Source: Ectocarpus siliculosus (Eukaryota > Sar > Phaeophyceae > Ectocarpales > Ectocarpaceae). Taken from it: DNA of 64,000 nucleotides. Shown in pieces: positions 33,201-48,200 of this stretch. The stretch is taken from NCBI GenBank assembly GCA_000310025.1, contig FN649744.1, positions 602,025-666,024 of the forward strand, given 5' to 3'. A program made the position numbers and the translations under genes. Position 1 is the stretch's first letter. Each line of letters begins with the position of its first letter. The notes under the pieces were generated by a model, which was not told where the DNA came from, made no database searches, and worked only from the letters and a program-made list of their open reading frames with translations.

Positions 33201-36200
33201 ACATACCGAGCGAAAATATTGGTGCGATCGCATGTAGTAGTAAAAATTTCCACCGCGTAGACACGGCCTTACAAAAAGAACATAATGCGACTACAAAAGT
33301 TTGATAGAGTCTCAATAAACATTGCACAATAGCCACGGGCATTATGGTGGGTCGGTTGTAATACTCTGTGACTAGCTTCAGCAGGCGGGTGCCGGCCGGA
33401 ACACGACTTCAGCCCACCTGTGTAGTGATGCGGACATTCAGCCAGTAAAGGGCTGCCACCAGCACTGACGTGCAGCCAATCACCACGAAGAGCGCAATGA
33501 AGACGGTGTTCTCGAAAGCGAACTTGATTATCAATTCCCAGTAGTCCAGCGGGTAGTACACCACGTTGAGTGTATAACCAACTTGAGACGGGTCCTTGTC
33601 GAAGTCATCAAACTTCAGTTTCGCGTCAATGATACGCTTCGTGCTAGTGTCTAATTGGTAGTAGGCGATGGTCAACGTCATCGTCCTGGGATAGCAAAGA
33701 TCTGTGCATCCACCACTGAACGTGTTTGCCGCTTTGCGATCAACCGAGATGGGCACGAAGACGTCGGATCCCTCTTCACGGGTTAGCGACGATATCTTAT
33801 GCCCAGTGCCCGCATCTTCATAGCCAACACGCGTCTCAGCTCGCCCCGTGAAGTCCTTTCCGGATAGAACACGATTCGGTAAAACATGGCAAATCATTTC
33901 GAACAGCAACCTTAGGAGGAAACAGTTTTTCAACCTGATTCTGCATTGGAACGTGCACAGTTTGTGCTGTCAGTGACGAAAGTACTCAAATCTCGTGGTG
34001 CGCAAGCCATGCTCGCGGTGCTAACGCAATGATCTGTAGACGGTTTGATCCTATAAATCATAAATCAACAGGTAGTGATTAAAGTTCCGGTGAACTTCGA
34101 CCTTACTCGTACATTTTGGGGAACGTGGAACACCAAGCATAGGTTTTATAGCAGCTGACCATGTGACGGACGACTGCCCAAAATGCTTCAGCGTTAGATC
34201 TCTGTAACAGCTGGTGGAGCTACACGTCCCCTGGTGGCATTAACGGTCGATAAACCCTCAACACAGCTGAGTCAATTATCAAGGACCACAGCAATAAGGA
34301 TCTAAATGCGGGGCCTTGCGTGTGCTCATCATGGATATTGTTAATGTCAACATCTCATAAGCATACCTGCCATGTGATTGATTCACGAATGAGGTAGAAA
34401 ATACTGTCTCCTGTCGCAGCTTCAAACCACCGCGGAGTAATGTCGACGCTCTCGAGCTCCTCCTTAGGAGTTGAAACAGAAAACCACGGCCAGTATACGG
34501 GTACAAGGATCAAATGCCGATTGGGAATGCAATACAGAAGCGACTCACTAACTGTCGAGGGGAAGTTTCATGGATGCAACATGCTCGCGAGAACCGGGGT
34601 CAAATTTCAACAACAGACACCTAGCCTTGCCTCATTTAACATGACCTACAATTACCAAGAACATAGAGAAATGGAGGTTAGAAATTGTCGAATTGGATGT
34701 GACGTGGAGGTTCCCTCTGTCCACCTACCTCGTACTGGCATTCGATGGAGTAGGTGCACCAATCTGCTATTGGCTTGTTTCCAACGTCCCACGGCCCGAC
34801 GTGAACAACATCGTCTTCATGTGGAAACACAGGATGCGCATACCTGGAACGGCAAGGGAGAAAATCAAATACCTTAGCACCCTCACCTCCGTGTAGTTTT
34901 GCATGGAACCGTTGAGATGGGCTCGAAGTAGTTGGTATCTTGGAGAAGGCACGGAGACATGAAAACACCAAGGAATCGTTTCAGCGCTTACCGCCACCAA
35001 TCTGAGTCGCGGTCGTCCGGCAGGGCGCACTGGCTACTCTCCAACAGTGCGTACACAGGGATGTGCGAGTCGAAACCACGGCAGTTGGAGAAGTAGGGCA
35101 AGTATGGTAGCATCAACTGCGAGAAGGCGTAGGCTGGAGTGCCGTCTTCGTTCACAGCATATTCGTCGAACACCTGGCGTGTTGGATTTTTCAAACAAAA
35201 TCCAGCGACAGGGTAAGCTCAGATGGAAAAAGGGTGTTGGTGCAAATTCTCTCATGCGAAGGTTGACTTTTATTTCGTACCACGGCACACGCCAAGGAGT
35301 AAGTGTTCCCAAGCAAAGCCTACAACAGAGATCACTTCCACAAACGACGGGCTGACGACACATCGACGTCAAGAGGCCAGGAGTTGGGACAACAGCATGT
35401 TTTTCGCATTATGAAATTTCGGTACAAAAGGGAGACCCACATAGTCCAAACGACGACCAACCAAGCGCAAGTTTGCCTGCAGGGTGGCCTAGCTATATCG
35501 TGCCTCGCTACCCATCATCTCACGATGTGTGCATACTCGCACACTCAATTGTCATGGTTAAGGCGGAGATCCCCCCCCCCCCCCGAAGGCGCGAACCTCG
35601 TGGAAAGTATCCTTCAACTCCTTCCCAAGCTCGTCAGATGCTGCCGGGTTGTCCCAGTAGTCGCTGGCTATCGCGACATTTTCTCGGTCTTCTCTCAGCC
35701 ATGGAGTATCCATGTTTTGACTTGATGTGTTGAAACCCACCAAAACGCGGCCCTTCGAGAACTCCGCGTATCGGGGTGGCATGTTGAGAGGCGCTGAAAT
35801 CGTATTCATGAGGCTCTCATAGTAGACGGCCGCGAAGAAATATTCCTGGAACGAAGGAGAAGAAAGGGTGGGGGAACGTCGACCGAGATCGGGTGGGATG
35901 CTTCGTGCACTAGCGATAAGCCGCAATACCACCACGCGCTGGATTTTTTCGATCTCTCAACTTCAGCCAGCCCCCTCCCCCGATCCTTGTAGTTACAATT
36001 GTCAGCGACACTCACTTTCACCACCTTGCGCTCCTCGAAGGATACGAACGGGTTCAAAGCACGGCTCTCTGGAACAGTTCCCAGTCGAGTCTTCGCTCGA
36101 CTGGGGGCCATCTTCATTAGGGTTGTGGTGTTTCTGAAGAAAGCTGCCGATGGCATAAACAGGCCGTGCATTATATGGACCTCCGTCTGTGGTGCGCCAG

Positions 36201-39200
36201 CGAAGAGAGAGAACAACAACCGGGACTTTGTAATTTTCTTGGTTGCCGAAGCATGGAATCACTTTCAGTAAGGCGTCGGTGGGAAAATCGTAATATCAAA
36301 TACCAGATATAGGCAGCGGAAGGAACAGCAGACAGCGTCAATACCGCATGCGTACCTTAAGTAAGACATCCTCCAAAGCGAAAATGGTGAAGTTGAGAGT
36401 CTGATTTTTTGGAATGCTGGAGTCCAGAAACCCTGCCGGCATATCTAGTGGTTGGCGACAGGGTAACTTCTCTGCTGCCGGGAGGCGAATCCGGGCAGAA
36501 TTGCAGACCTCGTCATCGCATCTGCTAGGCGTCACGTATATGGCCAACTTGTAGTGTTCGTCGTACACCTGAAGATGACAAACAGGACGGAGAACGAAGC
36601 GTCAACATTCAAAACGACAACACGCGAAATGAAGCAATTCGGGACCGTCAGGGTGTATTGAGGCACCTCAATGAGCTCGATCACTCAGTTCCCATGCACG
36701 CAAAGAAGATGAACCCACCGGCGCACAGGAACCAAAAGGATAGCCACCACCATTCAAACTGGCATCACATTCTTATTAGCGCTGGCTTGAGTCGCGTCTC
36801 ACCATGCTGGATGGAATATGTGACAGATCGAAGGACATTTGAGCGGTCTGCAGAGCCCGGAGAAGGAACCATCCCTGCTCCCGCTGTCTATCGCTCTCTT
36901 CGCTTATCCTTCTTGTCATGCACCTACGAGCATCCATGTCCGCCACTCTCGTATCGTCAAGCCAGTAGTCCTTTGAAGTTTGATACGAACGGTACAAAGA
37001 AACACGAGATCAGTAACAAACATTGTGCAATTGTTTGGTCGGCAGAACCGGTGCATCATGCACCTGGTGCGTGCATCACAGAGGTGCGTCCCATAGCAAA
37101 CAAAACCCTATTCGGCGTCCGTACGCCCACCTCCAGCACGACTGTGTAGGTAGCAAACGTTGCATCCACAGTGTAGTCCATGTAGTTCTCTTCGGCCAGA
37201 GCACTGGGCAGAGTTGAGTGCGGGTAGAACAGGCCATCCCCACTGAAGATGGAGCCAGAGACTGACACGTCAATTCGTATCTGGGAAGAGCAGCAAGTTC
37301 ATTGAGTGCCGAGAGCACAACGGAGCAAGAATTTACACCAAACGAAGAGACTCACCGGCATGTTACTCGGAAGCAGAGGTGATCAACTTCTAGGCGAGAT
37401 GCCAACCCATGACGGCGCGTCACCGCCCATTCACTCCCAGGTGGTCTATCGAGGTACGGCAACCTAAACCCGCAGGGGCGGACGGGCGGTGCTACCAAAC
37501 CTGGTTAGAGGTAGGTACAGAGGTTCTAGTGGGGTATCCTCTCCCGAGATATCCCAGGCCATTGAATACCCAGTACTAAGTCCACAACGCCCCCGAAATG
37601 CATTTCTACATCGTAGCGACCTCAATAAGCTTAATCCGAAACTAGACCCTGAAAACGAACCACACATCACGACACAACCAGCGCGAGTATTGAATTAGAA
37701 CGCGTCAATCATTCATTCCGCCTGAGTGACAGTAGCCATATCCAAGTCTCTCCGGCATGCCAGGTTCTAAAAGCATCCGCAAGAACCATCAAGCCCACAG
37801 TGTGTCCTCATCGAGTATACTATACATCGGATGTCACTCGACTAGCGCACCGACCAGATGCTTCCCCCTGCGATCAACTCCATCGTACCTCGGCTGTGTA
37901 GCAAGGGTTCCACATCCTTCCTGATACTGGGGTGTTGTCGCATGTCCCGCGTTCCGTTTCATCAACAGTGCAAGACACCTGTGTTTGCGTGACAGGGGGA
38001 ACCGTGCTTACGCCTCAAGTGGTGGCATTGTGCCACGCAATATAGACGCCGTCCTGCGTGTGTAGGTAGTTTGTCTCTGAAGCTCATCCTTAATGCCAGT
38101 ACGAGTTGAAAGAGCAGCAATTGCTTACCAGTGTATCATAAACGAAACGGTAGCCGGCCCCTGCGTCGTCTTCACAAGATCCATCGGAAATGGCGCTTGT
38201 TTCGCAGCTCTGCACGTAGGCTACAACTCCAGCATCGTCCGTCTCGCACACGCCGTCGAGGAGAAGGAAAGAATCGTTAGACGGGAAAGCATATTCCGGG
38301 ATAGGACATTCCACTCTTGTCTCGCTGATGTAAGTGGCTGCCACCTCAATAGATCTCTGGTCTCCAGAAGTTTCACTTGACGGAAGCTTCTCGCACTTTC
38401 GGGGCCCAGCAGTGGAACTTGTGCACGGCATGAACCGGCACATCAGAACGTCGCTATCTCGAAAGTTCCGACCGATGACAGTTGTAGTCTCGCTTGCGCT
38501 TTGGGTGCCGTACTCTGGGCAAACTCGAAAGACCTCGATTGTGTCGTTCGTCCAGAATGGGTCCGAGCCGGATTCGTTAATTGGCATTATCTTCTCCAAA
38601 ACCTGTCGGAAAACAAGCCGAAGCGCAAGCACGGCTTTTGTATTGAATAGTGTGGAGCTAGAAAAACGTCATGTTATGCATGTGTTCCTCGTTTTCTCCG
38701 TCTTAGTTTGTTGAAACTCGCGTTTCCAACTTGTGCAATTCGACATTCGTTCCTTGCAGAAAGCTTGGTACAAGAGGCTCACGAACGAGCTAAGATACGA
38801 ACTTTTTCACCAAACGCGTCTAGTACTTAGTGTCGTATGGAGCTGTTGGATGCTTACAATACTTCAACCTATCCTTCGTCTCTTTTCGTGAAGAACACCT
38901 GCGCCATGTGGGTTGCTAGAACCTCTCCGAACCCCGATTGGAAGGGTAGGAGGGTGCCTACTTCTACCGCCGTACCTGTACTTCTCCGGTGGGATCCTTG
39001 GCCGGCGTACTGTCGAAGGCTATCTCTTCTCCAGATCCATCCATCAGAGTGTACACGAAACTGCTGTAGTATGAAGAATCCAGGGATGGATCCCTGGAGC
39101 TGACTTCAACTTTGTCGCAGACATCCACCTACAACGGCACGGCGTACGGGTATTCTTGATAAATGCTTAACCAATACAAGAACAGCGTCCGTTCAGAATG

Positions 39201-42200
39201 CGTACCTAGGTCTTGGGGGCGAAACAGATCCATTTTGTTCGAAGATTGAGACTCATTTGTCTACCGGAAAACGTTGACAGGCCGACGTTGGCGATGTTTA
39301 GATTCATTCATTTCATCATACGTTGAGTACTCTAGCTCCGACAGGTTGTAAAGCAATACATATGCGACCACCAAAAGGACGTTAATTCAGCAACAAGAGT
39401 TTCGCCAACCTCTACTGTAGGGTGGTCAACGAGAAGCTTGGGAGGTTTCTCACGGCTCTCCAGCTGCAAGTGCTACGCACATATTCTAAAGAGCATCATG
39501 TCGCTTACCGCTTCAATGATGCACTCTAAGAGTTCGGATGCGCCCACGAGGCTTGTTGTCTTCCTCGGGCATCGCACATCTGAAGACGCGCCTGATGCTG
39601 TGCCATCTGGACAGTATGACCCAACCGGACATTTGTTCTGGGAGCAAAGTTCACACATGGGGTAGGTGTGGTCGGTAGCAAACATTGGTGTGAGTGACCG
39701 CCATGCGCTTGGTTTGTGCATTTCGCCGCGTCGGTGCTTGATAACGCGCGTGGTGGTTTTTGTATAACACAACATCTCAAACAAGGGCTGAGTGCCCAAG
39801 CGTGCTCGCTCGTCCTGCGTTTGGCTGACAACTACTCACCTGCGTTGCTAAATAGCTAGGCGTTCCGCGGATACAGTAATAACCCGCGTCGCACACGCTC
39901 TCGTACTGATCATCTGGCTCCGTGCCGGCTGAACAGAACAACCCAGCAGGGCATTTGTGAGCGAACTGGGTCCAACGGTCTGTTCCAGAACCACAGTTGT
40001 ACCCAGCCGGACAAACCTAAAAGTAAGAGAGGCATGTACGCATCAACGTCCAGAGCGAATGGCAAGATCCAACGCACAAAGGTGCCGGATTTGCTACAAA
40101 AGTGGCCGAAGTCTAGTTTGGAACAGCGAGTTTTCGGATGTTAGAGACATTCGAGTACCTGGTCTACCGCAGACTCTTGTGGCGTTTCAGCCGCCTAGAG
40201 AGTTGTCAGTGCCTTGTTCACCTTTCCGAAGTTCCCTCTCAGGGGACCTAACGGGCCAAGACTTGGGTTGCGATGAGAGCACGGGCCTGCATCTCTCTTT
40301 CACACCAGCCTGCTCTAGTTGTCCGACCGAGCGACCCTGTCTTACGAAACAATTCCTGACAAAACTACCTTGTCGTGTTCTCACATTGCTCTCTGTGAGG
40401 TTGACCATGGCTTGGACACCGCAAATGCGACCGGGAGGGCACGGAAGGCACGACGACACATCTGTTACTCCCGGCGATGACGAGAAAGTCCCGGTGGGGC
40501 AAGGTCTGCACGTGACTGAATCAGACAACGAGCGATAGTGCCCCACTTCGCAAACGGTTGGCTCGTACGTTCCATAGGAAGGGCATGTATAGCCTGACGG
40601 ACAGACTCGACACTCATTTGCTCCCGTCAGGGGGGCGTAAGTTCCTGGAAAGCACAACATCGGCACCACGGAGCCTTCATCTGCCGCAAAGTTCCCGATC
40701 GGAGTTTCAATGGGGTAGCTGATGCCAGGCGGGCAGTAGTGGCCCTCGAAACATGGACCTGACCCAGAAGGTGAAACCGATGCCTCCTCGCAGTAGGTCC
40801 CTTCCGTGCAGGTCTGGGGGGCCGAAGCTCCTGCCGGCGCTAAAGCTATCCAATCGACCGTCATATTGTGCGCGACACCACCGAGACAGAACGTGCCCGG
40901 CGGGCATGGTAGAGGCCGCCGCTCGACAGGATCTGCCGGATTCACGGTAAGAGTTCCTTCCTTGCAGAAATAACCCGACGGACAAAGCAAAACCGGTGCA
41001 GACAAACCCTGCGCAACGCATACGAACCCTGGCGGGCAGACTTGTGGGGCCACATGACCCCATCCCGGACAAATGTGGCCACTTTGGCAGAGGGTGCAGT
41101 TGGACTGTGCCATGAAAGGGTTGTATGTGCCAGGCGTGCAGTCTCTGGGCTTGGTATTGGCCACTCCAGGGCAAAACTGACCGCGAGGACACTCAATCGC
41201 TTCGAGTGGGGTGGGGCAGAAATGACCGGTAGGGCAAGGGCCAGAACCTTCCGGACTGAAAGACCCTCTGGGGCAGAAGAACCCATCAAAGCACCTTTGA
41301 GGAGTGCTGAAGTTCTTGGACACCGGGGTCTCGACGGCAACACCTTGCCCGCAGTAGAAGCCGACGGGGCACGGAAGAGGTTGTTCAGCGAGGATGGCGT
41401 TTCTTGGAGCATGCTCCCGACGACCTTCCCCGGTTGCGGGTCCAGGGCGCTCAAAAGCTTCGAACTGCTCGTTCCTGGCAGAATTATTGAAGAGTGCTGC
41501 TCCACTGCCAGAAGTTGTGATCCACTGATAGCCCTCTGATGAGTTTGAGACTCCGTCATGACGAGCGGTTTTTGTACCCTCCGGGCAAAAATGACCTGTC
41601 GGACAAGGGTGCCAAGGACCCACCAGCCCCAGCTCATGACACACGAATCCAGCAGGGCACACCACAGGAGCCGAGAGCCCGAAATCTGGAACGGCAAGAA
41701 ACGAAAGGGATTCAAGGGCTCGAGGCGTCTTCCAGGGCACCAGCGCACCTCACACACAGGTGGTAGTCTATACGGTTGAATACTTGGCGAAGAATTCCCA
41801 GGACTACGTTGCCAAAGACTGCATCCGCGATCACCTATCGATGGGCATTCAAAGGCTGAAGGATGGCTTACAAACGAGAAGGGCGAGCGTTGCCGCTGCT
41901 ATGGTTCGAGACGGATCGGACAGCAAAATTTGTGGAATTTTTGGCGCCCTCTTTTGCTTGGAAAGCAATATTTCGGTATTGTAAGTTTCCTACGTACAAG
42001 CAACACGATCGTCGAACAGGACGCACCTGGGCACATGAACCCGACGGGACACGGTAAGCACCGCCCTGTGCCTGACAAGGGTTGGAAGCTCCCGGGTTCG
42101 CATAATGAAAAATTCGTGTTGCCCACCCCAGCGCAGTACGTGCCGTTGGGAGATAACGTGGGCACCCAGTCTTGCACAAATTGGCCCTCTGGGCTCGCCT

Positions 42201-45200
42201 GAACGTATTCGATCATCTTCCCGCTATCTGTGTAGTCTAGCCCGTTGACGGACACTTCCACCGGGAAGAATCCAAGCGTACGTTGCAAGCGTGGTTGCGC
42301 CGAGTGGGACGGTGCCACGCAGGTCACGAGCCATGGGCTGAGGAACGATGCCTTCACCGCAACGTCTCCAAACCTGCAGACCAGCGTGCTCGTGTTCAAA
42401 AAGTTTGACCCTCTCACCATTACTGGGACCTGACCCGTCTCGAGCACTTGAGTCGGTCGCACATCCTCTAGCGAAGACTCGTTCACGTACAAGTATTTCT
42501 CGGCTGTCGGAGAGAAGTCAACGCCATTGTTCGCCACATAAACCGTCACCAGACCCGGCCGATGCCGCGGGGCCGTGCATAAAACCACAGTTGACGACAA
42601 CCACTTTGCTCCGATCCCGACAACGTTGTCGAACTTGCACACGAGCTGTGCCGAGTTCACAAACCCCTCCCCGTTCACCGTGACGACGGTACCACCTTCG
42701 GAAGCAGGGCCTAAGACAGGCCAAATCGATCCAATCTCCACATGAGGGTGGTACGTAAATACTGCCCCTGAAAACGAGAAATCGGCACCATTGGACGTTA
42801 CTTCCAGAGATACCGCACCAGGCGAATGCGGTGGCGTCGTGCATAGTACCGCCTGGTCTGTGACAAACTTCGCGGGAACCATAATAGTGCCGAACTTGCA
42901 TCCTTTCTTTGTCGAATCCAGGAAGTGTCCACCGGTGACAAGCACCTCCGTCCCACCACTGGTCGCCCCTGTCGGCGGGGTTACTGATGCAATCACCATG
43001 CTTCTGTCGTAGGTGAACGTCAGGAACTCAGAGGAGAAGCTGGCGTTGTCGTTACTCACCTAGCACACAGCAGCGGAAGACACCGCGTTACTGAAGGAAA
43101 CATGGAATAGTCAAGAAATCGGGTTTAGGGTACACAACGGTGTCCCGACATATCACATCGGTGAACCTGTTTCATCGCGAGGAAGAGACTTGGCACGTGT
43201 GATTATGAAACCTATAAGGACCTTTTGCGATTCCTAGAGGCGACAAAAAACAACAAACAAACAAATGCACTTACTACCGTCACACCTCGCTCGAGAAGGC
43301 GTACCTGTACTTGGACTGCTGCCCCTGCGTTCTCCATGGGTGGCGTCCAGCATTCTATCTTGTTCGACGAAAGGTAGATCCCAGGAACAGTCGTATCCCC
43401 GAAACGGCAAGTCACATGACTCGAGTGTCTGAAGTGGCCACCCGTGATTGTCACGTGCGTAGATCCATCGACTGATCCGTGGGAAGGGTCAATGGACAGA
43501 ATACAGGGATCCGAGTAAAATCTGAACGTCAAACCAGAGGCAGAAAATGTTGCGCCGTCATTGGAGACCTCCAGGAGCACGTCAGCCGGCATGTGCCGTG
43601 GTGCCAAACACTGCACAGCCACATCTGACAGATAAGTCGCCTCGCCGTGGACTCCTCCAAACGAGCACGCTAATGTAGGCGAACTCGTAAAGTTACAACC
43701 GTGGACAAGGATCATCACAGTTCCGGAGCTCGAACAACTGGTCGGCTCGAAATTGCTGATAGATGGTAGTGACAACATCCCGGAGAACACGTCCTGTTCG
43801 CGTCGTTTGGGCGCCAGCGTCCTTAACATCGGATCCTCCCTGGGTTGCCTCGGAACGTATGTAAACTCCGCCCCTCTGGCAGCCACTATCCGGCCATCGA
43901 CTACGAGTCGAAGAGGTACTCGCCCATCGTATCCTTGTGGCATTGGCGGGCTGATACAGACAGCTTTGAAATCAGACATCACCCATGCTGATACGGTTGA
44001 CGTCCCGAAGAGGCACGAGAGTTTTTCGCTCGGAAACGCCACTCCAGTTATGGTTACAGGCGTTCCTCCCGTGGACACTCCTGAGCCAGGCCACACGGCA
44101 GATATAATGGCTGCAGGCTGGAACGTGAGCCTTGCACCTGCTGATGTAAAATCTGCCCCGTTCGTGGTAACTTCCACACGGCCATGGATGCCCGAAGTCA
44201 AAGCCGCCTCCAACACTGGCGTGACGCACGCGATCTTGGTCGGTGAAATAAATTGGGCTGGGGCTAACACAGACCCATCCTTCCACGGTGTGGAAAATTT
44301 ACACGCGAGTTCCTTCGACGGAACGAAATTATCGCCTGATATTACCACGCGTTCGCCATCCCTCCTGTAGCTATGTTGAGGGTGGACCGAACGCACCACC
44401 GGGGGGTTGACAAAACTGAAACTCGCTCCTTCCGCTATCGTAGTTCCCCCTTGCGTCAAGCTCATCCAAGCTGTTCCCACTGTCAATCCAGGCGATGGTG
44501 GCGTCTTGCACTTGAACGTATCCCCTTCGGCTACCGCTGTGCTTGAGGTACTAGTCGCTCCAGTCGCCCGTTGAGACGTGAAAGTGCACTCTAAGTTTGA
44601 TGTAGTTGAGGAGATGTCGGCCTTGATCGTGAGTAAAGTGCCCCCGTATAGGCTACCTTCCGATGGATTCAGTGCAGGAATGAGTACTTCTGTCTCGTAA
44701 AAGAAGTGCAGTATCCCCGACACCGTGTGCGTTTTTCGTGTAGATACCAACACGCGGACGCTTCCCCGTCCTCCTGGGGGAGCAAGGCAGCGTACGCTTG
44801 TCGAGTTAATAAATGTTGCAGACGCCTCCAGCTCGCCAAACCGACATATCAGATCAGCTGACGGGTGAAAGCCACTCCCTTTCACCACTACGGCCGTGCT
44901 TTCGCCGTGTCTGCCCCTCTGAGGGTCGATGGACAGTAGAACAACAGGCTGCTCAAACGTGAAGAAGGCCCTGGCGTGCCAAGCGGGCAACGTTTCCCCA
45001 GACAAAACACTTACACCAAGTTGGCCAGTTTGGTTACCCGGTGCATGGCAATCAACCCTTTGGGACGTGACGAACGTCGCCGGGGCTCTCAACTTTCCAA
45101 ACAAGCACTCAAGCTCGAAGCTGGCATCGAAATTTTCTCCCAACACTTGCACAGGAGTGCCTGTTGGCCCGCGATCAGGAACCACAGCGGTTACTGTCAC

Positions 45201-48200
45201 CGGTGCCGCATAGTGAAAAGGTTTCGATGTCGCTGACACAACGCCTGAGCTGTCGACGACAGAAACAGCTATCACCGTCATCCCGTCACCAACGCCAGTT
45301 CCAAGGGACGCCTGCGTTGCCGTAGGAGAGGAGCAGACCATACTCCCCTGGTTGACATCCACGGTGATTGCTGCTTCACGATGACTCCCGAACACGCAAA
45401 TAAACGAAGCGTCCTGTTCGTAGCGCTGTAACCCCGCAACGCTCAGAGTGACGTTCGTGCCTCCAGTGGTCCAACCATATGCGGGTGTCAAGGACAATAT
45501 GCCTAAATCCTCGAAGTAATGGAAGAGCAACCCGGAATCCTCGAAGTGTTCTCCATCCATAGCCACGCTTACCGAGTAGACACCAGGAGGCGATCGTGGT
45601 GAAACACAGAGAAGTGAACTGGAGTTCACAAAGGTCGCTTGAACGTCGAAGGAGCCAAATCTACACGCTATTAATCCTGTATAGAAGAAGTTGCTCCCCC
45701 TCAACCTCACAACTGTACCCCCGGATGTTGGTCCTTGAAATGGCAACAGGAAATTGACCCGTGTTGATGATTTGATCAGAATCTCCAGAACACCGTCCGT
45801 TTGCTCTCCATTGACAGTCATCGAAAGGTACGCCGGTCCGGGAGGGCGCGCCGGAGATTCGCACAGAAGCTCATTGTCGGACAGTCGCACAGCTGTTGTT
45901 GATGACACGCGATCGGCCGAACTCACTGGAGAAATCTCTTCGCCTCCAAATACACATGCAAAATGTGAATGTGGGCTAAAGCCGATTCCCCGAACTCGAA
46001 TTTCTGTGCCGCCTTTATCCGTAGCCCAGCGAGGCGTGAGAGCAAAGATATTCGCTCGGTTGGAGTAGAGGAAGAGGTGGTCGTCGATATTTCCCTGAAA
46101 GCCGTCCACAGCAAGTTCCAGCTTGACCAACGATTGATGCCCAGGACGTAACCGCCAAGGAGGAGAGGAGCAAACCACCAACAGCGAACCAGAATTACCC
46201 ATAGACACCTCGCCTGCCACCGAAACCGTGTCGTACGCATCAGCAAATGTACAGCCGGCTGTTTCGGGCAGCTTGAACAATCCTGTGGGCCCAACCTCAA
46301 TCGTGATTGCCGTCCCGCCTCCGAACGCTCCAACTCGTGGAGAAATGGAGGATGGTGTGACCATTACGTCGAACGCAAAGATTGATGAACTAGTGAGTGG
46401 AGCTCCTGTACCATCCACGATACGCAGGGAAGCATTCCGTGCTTCTAGCTGAGAAGGCGCTGTACACCGGACAGAAACACACTCAAACGATGCTCCTTCA
46501 GCTTGCACACCACACTGTTGAACCAGCGTCAGCGCAGACACGGCCTGCACGGGCTCATCGTCGAAGAGGCAAAAGAGTTGCTTTTCAGCAGCATGGTGTG
46601 CAAGATATTGGTTGTGTGCTCGTAAAAACATAACAACTGGCGTACTCCGATCGAAAGGAGCTCTGGCTGGTGAAACCGACAGAATCCTCAAGGGTGGTCG
46701 AACAAGAATACTCGTGGAAGATGCCGATACGTCTTGGCCGTTGTTCGACACAGCCACTGGAATCGTTTGGCTACCCGGTCTCAACGCGATCGGAACCGGA
46801 CACCGTAGAAGAACGGGCGATAACCATTGGGCCGTAGCAGAAAGCGTTCCGTTGAACAAGCACTTCAGGTCAGGGCCTTGGATAAAATTGACACCTGTTA
46901 CGGTCACCCAGCTTGACTCGGTGAAGTATATATCGTGCGGTGACACATCGAGCACTGTCGCACCAAGGACATATCTGTAGTTGACTGATGATGCAGAGGC
47001 CACCCCGTTCACGCGTACCGTAACTGGAACGACGGTTGGCGTCACACTCGGAGCGGTCTCACAAACAACCTCTTCAGCAGATATAAATGCCACCTTTAGG
47101 GCGGGTTGAGTGCCAAAATGGCATTCCAACTCGGTGGTATTGGCAAAGTTGGAGCCCAGGATTGTAACTCGAGTCCCACCATGCACAACGCCTGTTGACG
47201 GATGTACGCTGGTGACCGCTGGTACCTCAACGAACGTAAACGCCACGGATGCCGCGCTGAAGAGGTCCTCACTCGTTCCAACTTGGATGCGCATCTCGCC
47301 AGCCTGACTTACAGGTGAAACGCACCGCACGGTGGAAGTATTGACGACTTGCGCAACCACATCGCCCGCACTGCCAAATCTGCAGACCGTTTCTCCTCGT
47401 CCCTTCAGGTTGCTGCCTCCAATGGTGACCACGGTGCCTCCGTGACATGGCCCGAATGCTGGTTGTACAGACTCCACCAGCACACTTGGTGGGGGTAAAA
47501 TCTCGAAGTTTGTATAACCCCGGTGTAGCTCCTGGCGATTGAGTGATACCGTCACTTTCACAAGGTCTGGCACACGTAGGTCAGGCAGCTTGCACCATAC
47601 ATTCTCCGCTGAGATCCATTTTGCCGGGAAAACATGTTCTCCGAAAACGCACGCAAGCTCAGGAACGTCCAAGAAGTGCAAACCCGACAAAAGGATGCCC
47701 GCCGCGCCAAATGATGGTGCAGCGGAACGATCGATACCAGTCACGAGTGGTTGGGGAACGAAGGCAACGCCATGCCCGCTTGAGCTGAAGTCTACACCGT
47801 TATTGGTCAACTGCAACCGAACATGTCCGACGTTTCGCGGCATAGAACAAACAGCGGACGTGTCGGACAGGAACTTCGCTCGTACGATGGTCTCATCACC
47901 CAACAGGCAAGCAAGCAATGAGTCATTGCGGAAGCCTTCTCCGGTCACCACGACATCGGTACTGTCGATACCCTGGTACACAATTCGTGGCTGTACCTGT
48001 AATAGGACAGGTGCGTCCTCGAAGTTGTACACAATATCGTCAGACGGCAAAGGCCGGCCGTCACTGGCCACATGGAAGAGCACGGATTTATTTTCGCGAG
48101 AGGGTGGCGCCAAGCAAACCAAGCGCGTGGTGTTTACGGCGTATCCGTGGGTTTGTTGTGTTCCGAAGTGGCACGTCAAAACTCCGCTCGCCTCGAAGAA

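Noticed and set aside
29057-36970. Polycystin-2 type channel domain
   Set aside because: DYWLDDTR at 36970 recalls the polycystin WLDxxTR motif and the ectodomain suggests polycystin kin, but it lies before the first membrane helix, and the later helices and pore region do not match.
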